Below are positions 1 to 6,261 of a stretch of 7,067 nt of DNA, piece by piece. Both the position numbers and the translations under genes were made by a program. Numbering within the stretch: position 1 is the first letter of the stretch; every line of letters begins with the position of its first letter. Origin of the DNA: an uncultured Ruminococcus sp. GTDB lineage: Bacteria > Bacillota > Clostridia > Oscillospirales > Acutalibacteraceae. The notes under the pieces are model-generated. The model saw nothing but the letters and a program-made list of their open reading frames with translations. It searched no databases and was not told where the DNA came from. Where the stretch lies: assembly GCA_900554995.1 (NCBI GenBank), contig USJJ01000064.1:1-7067 (forward strand). Reading direction: 5' to 3'.

Positions 1-506
1 ATGTCGAGAAGGACTTCGAGAGCGCAGTTCTTGAGAAGGTCGTTGATCTCGTTGAGGGCGAGATTCCCGAGGTTATGTATGACAACAAGCTTGAGGACGA
101 CGTTAAGGACTACGAGAACAGACTTGCTCAGCAGGGCATTCCGCTTGACACATATCTCCAGTATATGGGTATGGACAGAGACAAGTTTAAGGCAAGTATG
201 AGGGACAATGCCGTTAAGCAGGTTAAGCTCCAGCTTGCAGTTGAGAAGATCGCCGAACTTGAGAAAATCGAGGCAACCGATGAGGAGGCCGAGGCACAGC
301 TCAAGGAGATGGCAGATATGTATCAGCTTGACGTTGAGCAGGTTAAGAAGTGGGTTAACATTGAGGATGTTAAGAAAGACGTTGTCGGCAAGAAGACAGT
401 CGATTTCCTTGTTGCAAACGCTAAGGCTATCGTAGCAGAGAAGCCGAAGAAGACAACAAAGAAGGCTGCAGCAAAGAAAGAAGAAAAGCCGGCAGACGCT
501 GAATAA
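1..506 (+). CDS. tig: Trigger factor, C-terminal part (5'-truncated by window edge)
   Basis: Trigger factor is the ribosome-associated chaperone that shields nascent chains in the cytoplasm. Only the last 167 residues are here; reading starts at base 3 and ends with TAA at 504-506. The visible part matches the helical substrate-cradling C-terminal domain: a stretch around 'EIPEVMYDNKLEDDV' (about residues 19-33 of the fragment), then 'QQGIPLDTYLQYMG', is the typical arm region of the family. The ribosome-binding and FKBP-like domains would lie upstream of the window. The protein ends in a Lys/Ala/Glu-rich low-complexity tail (last ~20 residues) of the kind common in clostridial trigger factors. 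It precedes clpP and clpX, the usual Firmicute order. The internal ATG at 75 is not the start, because conserved family sequence continues upstream of it. Confidence 0.93.
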   Translation, partial: VEKDFESAVLEKVVDLVEGEIPEVMYDNKLEDDVKDYENRLAQQGIPLDTYLQYMGMDRDKFKASMRDNAVKQVKLQLAVEKIAELEKIEATDEEAEAQLKEMADMYQLDVEQVKKWVNIEDVKKDVVGKKTVDFLVANAKAIVAEKPKKTTKKAAAKKEEKPADAE

Positions 507-532
507 TTTTGCTTATAAATGATTATAATTAA

Positions 533-565
533 TGCGGATGGATGGCTCTTTGCCATTCATTTGCA
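533..565 (+). promoter_or_regulatory. Stable RNA hairpin between tig and clpP (attenuator or processing site)
   Basis: Bases 533-546 pair with 552-565 around a 5-base TCTTT loop, giving 14 uninterrupted pairs. Three of them are G.U pairs (536-562, 537-561, 541-557). The wobble pairs form only in the + strand transcript, where the G is on the left arm; the opposite strand would carry A.C mismatches. The following bases (CTATTATGAC) are not a proper U-tract, so this is not a clear intrinsic terminator. It may partly terminate, or set an mRNA processing point between tig and clpP. Confidence 0.5.
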
Positions 566-592
566 CTATTATGACACCCAAACACTAAGAAT

Positions 593-597
593 GGAGG
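593..597 (+). promoter_or_regulatory. Ribosome binding site of clpP
   Basis: A perfect GGAGG lies 7 bases before the ATG at 605, which fixes the clpP start. Confidence 0.85.
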
Positions 598-604
598 AAT
601 AAAT

Positions 605-1186
605 ATGGCACTGGTACCTTATGTTATCGAACAGACAAACAGAGGCGAACGTTCATACGATATTTTTTCAAGACTTCTCAGCGACAGAATTATAGTTCTT
701 TCCGATGAAGTCAATGACGCAACCGCAAGCCTTGTCGTTGCTCAGATGCTTTTCCTTGAGGGACAGGATCCCGATAAGGATATCAGCCTTTACATCAACA
801 GCCCCGGCGGATCGGTTACCGCAGGATTTGCGATTTATGATACGATGCAGTACATCAAATGCGATGTTTCAACAATCTGTATGGGCATGGCGGCTTCGAT
901 GGGCGCATTCCTGCTTTCCTCGGGCGCAAAGGGCAAGAGAATCGCTCTCCCGAACAGCACAATTATGATTCATCAGCCGCTCGGCGGCGCTCAGGGTCAG
1001 GCAACCGAGATTAAGATCGTTGCCGATCAGATCCTCAAGACAAGAGAAAAGCTCAATCAGATCCTTGCCGAGAATACGGGAAAACCGATCGAGCAGATCG
1101 CAATTGATACTGAGCGTGACAACTACCTTACGGCTCAGGAGGCTATGGACTACGGCCTTGTCGATAAGGTTCTTTACAAAAGATAA
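605..1186 (+). CDS. clpP: ATP-dependent Clp protease proteolytic subunit ClpP
   Basis: ClpP is the serine peptidase that forms the tetradecameric barrel degrading proteins fed in by ClpX or other Clp ATPases in the cytoplasm. The 193-residue product has the usual family length. All catalytic residues are present at the standard positions: Ser98 in GMAASMGA, His123 in MIHQPLGG and Asp172 in TERDNYL. The SPGGSVTAG oxyanion-region motif is at 66-74. The start '[11 protein letters not shown]' agrees with the family: Val4-Pro5 and '[13 protein letters not shown]' follow at once, so little or no propeptide is processed. clpX begins 15 bases after its stop, so the two are almost certainly co-transcribed. 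No CtsR-type heptad repeat was seen upstream. Confidence 0.98.
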   Translation: MALVPYVIEQTNRGERSYDIFSRLLSDRIIVLSDEVNDATASLVVAQMLFLEGQDPDKDISLYINSPGGSVTAGFAIYDTMQYIKCDVSTICMGMAASMGAFLLSSGAKGKRIALPNSTIMIHQPLGGAQGQATEIKIVADQILKTREKLNQILAENTGKPIEQIAIDTERDNYLTAQEAMDYGLVDKVLYKR

Positions 1187-1190
1187 ATCA

Positions 1191-1196
1191 GAGGTG
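1191..1196 (+). promoter_or_regulatory. Ribosome binding site of clpX
   Basis: GAGGTG lies 5 bases before the ATG at 1202, in the 15-base gap after clpP. This supports translation of clpX from the shared message. Confidence 0.7.
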
Positions 1197-1201
1197 TAAC
1201 G

Positions 1202-2470
1202 ATGCCAAGAGACGATGAAAGACGTGAAAAAAGCGTTCGCTGTTCTTTTTGCGGCAAGACGGACGGACAGGTCGATAAAATAATCGCAGGTCCGGGTGTT
1301 TACATCTGCAATGAATGCATTGATCTTTGCAGTGCGATTATGGCAGAGGAGCAGGCGGCGGCAGGCAGAGCCAGGAAGAAACAGGCTAAGGACTTCCGAC
1401 TTCCGACCCCGATGGAGATCAAAAAGGGTCTCGACGAATACGTTATCGGACAGGACGAAGCTAAGGTTACTCTCAGCGTCGCAGTTTACAATCACTATAA
1501 GAGAGTTTTCAAGCATGATGAATCCGATGTTGAGATCCAGAAGAGCAACATTCTTCTCCTCGGACCGACGGGTGTAGGAAAGACGATGCTTGCGCAGACT
1601 CTTGCGAAGATAATTGACGTTCCGTTTGCTATTGCGGACGCAACAACGCTCACTGAGGCAGGCTATGTCGGCGAGGATGTCGAAAACATTCTTCTCAGAC
1701 TGATCCAAGCCGCCGATTTCGATATTGAGAAGGCGGAGCGCGGAATAATCTATGTCGATGAAATTGACAAGATTGCAAGAAAATCCGAGAACCCGTCAAT
1801 TACCCGTGATGTCAGCGGCGAAGGTGTTCAGCAGGCATTGCTGAAAATCGTTGAAGGAACAGTTGCGAATGTACCTCCGCAGGGAGGCAGAAAACATCCT
1901 CAGCAGGAGTGCATACAGGTTGACACCTCAAACATTCTTTTCATTTGCGGCGGAGCATTTGACGGAATAGAAAAGATTGTCGAAAAACGTATCGGCGGTT
2001 CCGCACTCGGCTTTGAGGCGGATATAAAAGATAAGGACGCCTTTACCGTTGAAAACGCTATGTCAAAGGTCGTTCAGCAGGACATCACAAAGTTCGGAAT
2101 CATTCCCGAGCTTGTCGGCAGACTGCCGGTTATCGCAACGCTCAAGGAGCTTGATGAGACAGCTCTTGTCAAAATCCTTACCGAGCCGAAGAACGCCATT
2201 GTCAAGCAGTATAAATCCCTGCTTTCGATGGACGGAGTTGAGCTTGACTTCACTACCGAGGCTCTCACTGCGATAGCGAAGAAAACCCTTGAGAAGAAAA
2301 CGGGCGCACGTGGATTGAGATCCATTATGGAAAATCTGCTTATGCCGATTATGTACGCCGTACCGAGCGACAAGTCGATCGTCAGCGTGCAGGTGACTGA
2401 GGATTGCGTCGAAACCGGCGCTGCACCTTTGGTCGAACACAAAAAACAGCGGGCAAAGCTCGACGCATAA
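1202..2470 (+). CDS. clpX: ATP-dependent Clp protease ATP-binding subunit ClpX
   Basis: ClpX is the AAA+ unfoldase that recognises substrates and threads them into ClpP. The 422-residue product is full length for the family. It starts with a treble-clef zinc domain carrying Cys14, Cys17, Cys36 and Cys39. The AAA+ module has Walker A GPTGVGKT (121-128), the pore-1 loop GYVGED (154-159), Walker B IIYVDEID (182-189), the RKH pore loop (230-232) and the sensor-2 segment KTGARGLRS (366-374). The LGF tripeptide at 269-271 is in the position of the ClpP-docking IGF loop. No key residue is missing. The gene sits directly after clpP, and a strong terminator follows its stop. In many Firmicutes lon comes next; here it does not. 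Confidence 0.98.
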   Translation: MPRDDERREKSVRCSFCGKTDGQVDKIIAGPGVYICNECIDLCSAIMAEEQAAAGRARKKQAKDFRLPTPMEIKKGLDEYVIGQDEAKVTLSVAVYNHYKRVFKHDESDVEIQKSNILLLGPTGVGKTMLAQTLAKIIDVPFAIADATTLTEAGYVGEDVENILLRLIQAADFDIEKAERGIIYVDEIDKIARKSENPSITRDVSGEGVQQALLKIVEGTVANVPPQGGRKHPQQECIQVDTSNILFICGGAFDGIEKIVEKRIGGSALGFEADIKDKDAFTVENAMSKVVQQDITKFGIIPELVGRLPVIATLKELDETALVKILTEPKNAIVKQYKSLLSMDGVELDFTTEALTAIAKKTLEKKTGARGLRSIMENLLMPIMYAVPSDKSIVSVQVTEDCVETGAAPLVEHKKQRAKLDA

Positions 2471-2476
2471 AAAAAG

Positions 2477-2520
2477 AAAAAGAGTCCAAACACGATAATT
2501 TCTGTGTTTCGACTCTTTTT
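2477..2520 (+). terminator. Rho-independent terminator after clpX
   Basis: Bases 2477-2493 pair with 2504-2520 around a 10-base loop, giving 16 of 17 pairs with a single C.C mismatch (2487-2510). The arms begin with AAAAAGAGTC and end with GACTCTTTTT, so the T-run lies in the descending arm. The stem starts 7 bases after the clpX stop. The A-run on the left makes it potentially bidirectional, but no convergent gene is present. Confidence 0.9.
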
Positions 2521-2630
2521 ACTTCCCATAGAACAAAATATTCTGCGTTGAAAAAACGGTCCTGAATACTTTTTATCTGTTCTCGCACTGCCCTGTTCCA
2601 CAAGCTATAAGAATTATATTTTGATTGAAA

Positions 2631-2654
2631 TGTAAAAACCGGTTCACTTTTACA
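2631..2654. repeat. Inverted repeat TGTAAAA-N10-TTTTACA, candidate operator
   Basis: A perfect 7-base inverted repeat (2631-2637 and 2648-2654) encloses a self-complementary AACCGGTT core (2637-2644). It lies about 35 bases upstream of the -35 element of the better promoter, where an activator or repressor could act. The half-sites resemble the TyrR box of enterobacteria (TGTAAA-N6-TTTACA), but here TGTAAA and TTTACA are 12 bases apart rather than 6, so the likeness may be chance. Confidence 0.4.
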
Positions 2655-2689
2655 GTCAGCAGTTCTTTTTATACAGTTGGCAAATGTTA

Positions 2690-2719
2690 TAGACATTGCT
2701 GCATCATATGTGTTATAAT
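2690..2719 (+). promoter_or_regulatory. Candidate housekeeping promoter P1 with extended -10
   Basis: TAGACA (2690-2695, 5 of 6 matches to TTGACA), an 18-base spacer, then TATAAT (2714-2719, 6 of 6) preceded by TG one base upstream (2711-2712), an extended -10. Transcription would start near 2726 and give a leader of about 140 bases before the synthetase ATG at 2868. This is the best promoter match in the intergenic region. Confidence 0.65.
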
Positions 2720-2769
2720 GTTTTGTGTTCGGTATATCTATTTATCCGACAACATTTTCTTAAAACGCA

Positions 2770-2798
2770 TTGACTTTATCGGTTAAAAGTGATAAAGT
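2770..2798 (+). promoter_or_regulatory. Candidate weaker promoter P2, overlapping an inverted repeat
   Basis: TTGACT (2770-2775, 5 of 6), a 17-base spacer, then TAAAGT (2793-2798, 4 of 6). Perfect TATAAT hexamers also occur just downstream at 2803-2808 and 2814-2819, but neither has a usable -35 at normal spacing. The element coincides almost exactly with the inverted repeat 2773-2798, so a protein bound there would block it. Confidence 0.35.
2773..2798. repeat. Inverted repeat ACTTTATC-N10-GATAAAGT, candidate operator
   Basis: A perfect 8-base inverted repeat with a 10-base spacer (2773-2780 and 2791-2798). It covers candidate promoter P2 and lies in the leader of a transcript from P1, so it could be a repressor roadblock or, less likely given its A+T-rich stem, an RNA hairpin. 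Dyads of this kind are typical operators of dimeric TetR- or MarR-type regulators. No regulator gene is in the window. Confidence 0.45.
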
Positions 2799-2854
2799 AT
2801 TTTATAATACATTTATAATAAAATTTTCCGAAACCACGGGAAGTTACAACATTC

Positions 2855-2861
2855 AGAGGTG
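2855..2861 (+). promoter_or_regulatory. Ribosome binding site that decides the synthetase start
   Basis: AGAGGTG lies 6 bases before the ATG at 2868. A GTG at 2859-2861 is in frame but is part of this ribosome binding site, so it cannot be the start. Confidence 0.8.
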
Positions 2862-2867
2862 TTAAAA

Positions 2868-4505
2868 ATGGTTATTACCGAGCTTCTTGAAAGAAATGCT
2901 CGTCTTTATCCCTCGGACACCGCTCTCGTTGAGGTTAACCCCACCGTTGAGCGTGATAACGCCGTAACCTGGCGTGAGGCAAGTCTTATCGAAAGTGCAA
3001 GTCCCGGAGCCCCGTACCGCCGCGAGATTTCCTGGAAAGACTTTGACCGCAGGGCAAACAGATTTGCAAATCTTCTGCTCAGCAGAAACATAAAAAGAGG
3101 AACCAAGGTTGCAATTCTTATGATGAACTGCATCGAATGGCTGCCGATTTATTTCGGAATCCTCAAGGCGGGCTGTATTGCCGTGCCGATGAACTACCGC
3201 TATTCAAGCGATGAAATAAAATACTGTCTTGAACTGGCAGATGTTGAAGTTTTTATCTTCGGACCCGAATTTATCAGCCGAGTTGATCCGATACATAATG
3301 ATCTTAAAAATATTAAAATTACTCTTTTCGTCGGCAGCGACACACCCGAATATGCGGAGAACTGTATGACTCTTATTCGTTATTGCTCGTCGTCGCTTCC
3401 GCCGATCGCTTTGGATGAGAATGACCACGCCGCAATTTATTTCTCATCGGGCACAACAGGATTCCCGAAAGCGATTCTTCACCGCCACAAAGCGCTCTAC
3501 TGCTCGTGTCTGACAGAGCAAAAGCATCATGGACAGACAAAAGACGACGTTTTCCTTTGTATTCCGCCGCTCTATCACACGGGAGCAAAAATGCACTGGT
3601 TCGGCAGTCTGCTTGCAGGCGGCAAAACCGTTATTCTCAGAGGAATCAAACCCGAATGGATTCTTCGCACGATTACGGAGGAGAAGTGCACTATCGTTTG
3701 GCTTCTCGTTCCGTGGGCGCAGGACATTTTGGATGCAATAGATTCGGGCAGAATCAATCTTAACCACTATCTGCTCGACCAGTGGAGACTTATGCATATC
3801 GGCGCACAGCCTGTTCCGCCGAGCCTTATCCACAGATGGAAGAAAATTTTTCCGCATCATCAGTACGATACAAACTATGGTCTCAGCGAGTCACTCGGAC
3901 CGGGCTGTGTTCATCTCGGTGTTGAAAACATTAACAAGGTCGGTGCAATCGGCAAGGCAGGCTATCTTTGGGAGACAAAAATCATTGATGACCACGGCGA
4001 ACCGGTTAAGCAGGGTGAAGTCGGCGAGCTTGCGGTCAAAGGACCGGGCGTTATGCTCGAATACTACAAAAACCCGAAAGCGACCGAAGAAATTCTCAAG
4101 GGCGACTGGCTCTACACCGGTGATATGGCACGAGAGGATGAGGACGGATTTATCTATCTTGTTGACCGTAAAAAAGATGTTGTTATTTCCGGCGGTGAGA
4201 ATATTTATCCCGTTCAGATTGAGGACTTCCTTCGCAGAAATGACAAGATTAAGGACGTTGCCGTTATAGGTATTCCCGATCCCAGACTCGGTGAGATTAC
4301 TGCCGCGATTATTGAAGTCAAGGACGGTATGACCTGTACCGAGGAAGAGATTAATGCTTTCTGTGAGGAGCTTCCGAGATATAAACGTCCTAAGAAGATT
4401 ATATTTGAAAAAGTTCCCCGCAACCCGACGGGAAAAATAGAAAAGCCTGTACTCAGGGCAAAGTATTGCAAGGGCAGACTTGTCGAATCACAGATTACAG
4501 GCTAA
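2868..4505 (+). CDS. AMP-forming acyl-CoA synthetase (class I adenylate-forming enzyme), substrate unknown
   Basis: The 545-residue product belongs to the ANL superfamily, which activates a carboxylic acid with ATP to an acyl-adenylate and then a CoA thioester. The motifs are in order: P-loop YFSSGTTGFPK (191-201), aromatic motif YGLSES (337-342), YTGD (416-419), hinge region around Asp433 in VDRKKD, SGGENIYP (441-448) and the C-terminal PTGKI with catalytic Lys523. The canonical 'ISWKDFDRRANRFANLL' segment is at 54-70. It is preceded by an extra stretch of about 25 residues (roughly 26-50) not found in ordinary acyl-CoA ligases. There is no signal peptide or membrane segment, so it is cytosolic. 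It is the first gene of the operon with iorAB and a paaK-like gene, which suggests an aryl acid or a related organic acid as substrate. This is inference, and a fatty or branched-chain acid is possible. Confidence 0.88.
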   Translation: MVITELLERNARLYPSDTALVEVNPTVERDNAVTWREASLIESASPGAPYRREISWKDFDRRANRFANLLLSRNIKRGTKVAILMMNCIEWLPIYFGILKAGCIAVPMNYRYSSDEIKYCLELADVEVFIFGPEFISRVDPIHNDLKNIKITLFVGSDTPEYAENCMTLIRYCSSSLPPIALDENDHAAIYFSSGTTGFPKAILHRHKALYCSCLTEQKHHGQTKDDVFLCIPPLYHTGAKMHWFGSLLAGGKTVILRGIKPEWILRTITEEKCTIVWLLVPWAQDILDAIDSGRINLNHYLLDQWRLMHIGAQPVPPSLIHRWKKIFPHHQYDTNYGLSESLGPGCVHLGVENINKVGAIGKAGYLWETKIIDDHGEPVKQGEVGELAVKGPGVMLEYYKNPKATEEILKGDWLYTGDMAREDEDGFIYLVDRKKDVVISGGENIYPVQIEDFLRRNDKIKDVAVIGIPDPRLGEITAAIIEVKDGMTCTEEEINAFCEELPRYKRPKKIIFEKVPRNPTGKIEKPVLRAKYCKGRLVESQITG

Positions 4506-4513
4506 AAGCAAAC

Positions 4514-4518
4514 GGAGG
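4514..4518 (+). promoter_or_regulatory. Ribosome binding site of iorA
   Basis: A perfect GGAGG lies 8 bases before the ATG at 4527, in the 21-base gap after the synthetase stop. Confidence 0.85.
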
Positions 4519-4526
4519 TTTATATA

Positions 4527-6131
4527 ATGAAGCAGTTGATGCTCGGCAACGAAGCAGTTGCCAGAGGACTTTACGAAGCGGGCTGTTCCTTTGTTTCCAG
4601 TTACCCGGGTACTCCGAGTACCGAGATCACGGAATATGCCGCAAAGTACAAAGAGATCTATGCGGAGTGGGCACCCAATGAGAAAGTAGCCGTTGAAGCA
4701 GCTTTCGGTGCGTGCGTTGCAGGTAAGAGGAGCTTCTGTTCGATGAAGCACGTCGGACTTAACGTTGCCGCCGACCCGGTTTTCACAATCTCATATACAG
4801 GCGTTAACGCAGGTATGATTATCGGTGTTGCGGACGACGCAGGTATGCACAGCTCACAAAACGAGCAGGATTCACGTCACTATGCAATTGCCGCAAAGCT
4901 CCCGATGCTTGAGCCGGCAGACGCAGGCGAATCGCTCAGCTTTACAAAGCTCGCATATGAAATCTCGGAGAAATATGACACGCCTGTTTTCATCAAGATG
5001 TGTACACGAGTTGCTCACTCTCAGAGCGTTATTGAGACCTCGGACAGAGTTGAGACCTCAAAGACATATGAAAAAAACGGTGCAAAATATATTATGATGC
5101 CGGGCAACGCAAAGCGCCGTCATCCGATCGTTGAAGCAAGAACGGCGGCTCTTACAGAGTATGCTGAGACAGCTCCTTTCAACCGCATTGAGGACGGAAG
5201 CGATCATTCAATCGGTATCATTACATCAAGCACAAGCTACCAATATGCAAAAGAAGTTTGCGGCGATAAATATCCCGTTCTTAAAATCGGTATGATAAAT
5301 CCTCTGCCCGTTAAGAAAATTCAGGATTTTGCAAGATCCGTTGACAAGGTAATTGTTATTGAGGAGCTTGACGGCATAATCGAAACCCACTGCCGCAACA
5401 TCGGCGTTGAGGTAACAGGCAAGGAGCTGTTCAGCTGTATTGATGAGCTGAGCCAGAACATAGTTGCCGAAAAGCTCGGATTTACTCCCGACTGCGGAAA
5501 AAAGCTTGACGAAAGCATTCCGGCAAGACCGCCGGTTATGTGCGCAGGTTGTCCGCACAGAGGACTTTTCTATACTCTTAAAAAGAATAAGCTCACCGTT
5601 TTCGGCGATATCGGCTGTTACACTCTCGGTGCAGTTCCTCCGCTTGCCGCAATCGACACCACCATTTGTATGGGTGCTTCCGTTTCGGGAATTCACGGCT
5701 TTAACAAAGCCAACGAGGGCAAGAGCGACGGAAAAACGGTTGCCGTTATCGGTGATTCAACCTTTATGCACTCCGGCGTAACGGGTCTCATCAATATCGC
5801 TTATAATGAATCGAATTCAACCGTTATCATTCTTGATAACTCCATTACGGGCATGACGGGACATCAGCAGAACCCGACAACCGGATTTAACCTCAAGGGA
5901 GATCCTTGCACAATCTTGAAACCCTTTGCCGTTCGGTCGGCATCAAGAGAGTCAGAGTCGTTGATCCGTATAACCTTAAAGAATGTGACGACGCAGTTAA
6001 AGAGGAGCTTGCGGCAGACGAACCTTCGGTTATCATTTCAAGAAGACCGTGCGCACTTCTCAAATATGTTAAACATAACGGACCGATTACGGCAAATGCG
6101 GACAAGTGCATCGGTTGTAAATCCTGCATGA
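4527..6131 (+). CDS. iorA: Indolepyruvate ferredoxin oxidoreductase, alpha subunit, frameshifted (intact gene would run 4527-6259)
   Basis: IorA with IorB oxidatively decarboxylates indolepyruvate and other arylpyruvates to aryl-acetyl-CoA and CO2, reducing ferredoxin; the reaction is reversible. The N-terminal pyrimidine-binding domain shows SSYPGTPSTEI (24-34) and the conserved 'EWAPNEKVAVEAAFGA' (47-62). The diphosphate-binding domain shows CAGCPHRG (339-346), GDIGCYTLG (360-368), GDSTFMHSG (409-417) and DNSITGMTGHQQNP (437-450). Family-like sequence runs to about residue 460 (LKGDP). The remaining ~73 residues of this frame, to TGA at 6129-6131, do not look like IorA. The true C-terminus continues in another frame (5906-6259). 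A net loss of one base between about 5891 and 5915 explains this. The restored protein would be about 577 residues, normal for the family. As written, the product lacks both Fe-S clusters and could not deliver electrons to ferredoxin. Confidence 0.9.
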   Translation: MKQLMLGNEAVARGLYEAGCSFVSSYPGTPSTEITEYAAKYKEIYAEWAPNEKVAVEAAFGACVAGKRSFCSMKHVGLNVAADPVFTISYTGVNAGMIIGVADDAGMHSSQNEQDSRHYAIAAKLPMLEPADAGESLSFTKLAYEISEKYDTPVFIKMCTRVAHSQSVIETSDRVETSKTYEKNGAKYIMMPGNAKRRHPIVEARTAALTEYAETAPFNRIEDGSDHSIGIITSSTSYQYAKEVCGDKYPVLKIGMINPLPVKKIQDFARSVDKVIVIEELDGIIETHCRNIGVEVTGKELFSCIDELSQNIVAEKLGFTPDCGKKLDESIPARPPVMCAGCPHRGLFYTLKKNKLTVFGDIGCYTLGAVPPLAAIDTTICMGASVSGIHGFNKANEGKSDGKTVAVIGDSTFMHSGVTGLINIAYNESNSTVIILDNSITGMTGHQQNPTTGFNLKGDPCTILKPFAVRSASRESESLIRITLKNVTTQLKRSLRQTNLRLSFQEDRAHFSNMLNITDRLRQMRTSASVVNPA

Positions 6132-6259
6132 AGATCGGCTGTCCTGCCATCAGCATTGTTGACGGCAAGGTTAAGATTGACGCAACACTTTGTACCGGAT
6201 GCGGCGTTTGCAGTCAGCTCTGCAAATTCGGCGCACTTCCGAACGGAAAGGAGTCCTGA
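5906..6259 (+). pseudogene. iorA: Detached C-terminal ferredoxin domain of IorA
   Basis: This frame carries the missing end of IorA. It opens with 'NLETLCRSVGIKRVRVVDPY', the usual continuation after the diphosphate-binding domain. It then has two 4Fe-4S motifs: CIGCKSCMKIGCP (from 6107; CX2CX2CX4CP, the IorA-type first cluster) and CTGCGVCSQLCKFG (from 6191; CX2CX2CX3C). It ends with TGA at 6257-6259, two bases before iorB. The frame is closed upstream by TAA at 5888-5890, so a single shift must lie after that point. The first possible start is a TTG at 5906 with a purine-rich AGGGAG four bases upstream. Independent translation is therefore conceivable, though those bases also encode conserved Lys-Gly in the iorA frame. 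The simplest reading is one gene with a frameshift or sequence error. Confidence 0.85.
6247..6253 (+). promoter_or_regulatory. Ribosome binding site of iorB inside the end of iorA
   Basis: AAAGGAG lies 8 bases before the ATG at 6262 and within the last codons of the iorA C-terminal frame. This supports coupled translation and fixes the iorB start rather than upstream in-frame codons. Confidence 0.75.
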
Positions 6260-6261
6260 TT

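Larger units (their letters stand above)
2521..2867. other. Non-coding control region between clpX and the acyl-CoA synthetase operon
   Basis: These roughly 350 bases hold no convincing gene on either strand and are visibly more A+T-rich than the flanking genes. The first ~110 bases (2521-2630) show nothing recognisable. The rest holds two inverted repeats, two candidate promoters and the ribosome binding site of the next gene, each listed separately. No T-box, tRNA-like fold or known riboswitch motif was recognised in the leader. Confidence 0.75.

Noticed and set aside
524..529. TATAAT upstream of clpP as a promoter
   Set aside because: No acceptable -35 element lies 16-18 bases upstream, and transcription would start inside the 533-565 hairpin.
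869..1708. Long open frame of 279 codons on the minus strand across clpP and clpX
   Set aside because: It is antisense to two conserved genes, its product resembles no family, and it follows from codon bias of the + strand genes.
2382..2696. Minus-strand open frame covering the intergenic region and the end of clpX
   Set aside because: It has no ribosome binding site upstream of 2696, runs backwards through the clpX terminator into coding sequence, and its product looks random.
2726..2751. Hairpin in the synthetase leader (TCGG with CCGA)
   Set aside because: Only four continuous pairs, extended slightly across a bulge, with a 13-base loop; too weak to claim.
2859..2861. GTG as start of the acyl-CoA synthetase
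   Set aside because: The GTG is part of the AGAGGTG ribosome binding site, and the ATG at 2868 has correct spacing.
2726..2867. T-box or known riboswitch in the leader
   Set aside because: No conserved T-box sequence or other recognisable aptamer core was found.
5891..5925. Programmed -1 ribosomal frameshift in iorA
   Set aside because: No slippery heptamer of the X-XXY-YYZ type is present in the only interval where the shift can occur. Splitting IorA this way is also not known for the family.
6190..6261. Upstream start for iorB
   Set aside because: The extra 24 residues overlap the IorA ferredoxin domain in another frame and lack a ribosome binding site. AAAGGAG before 6262 fits the start of the family.
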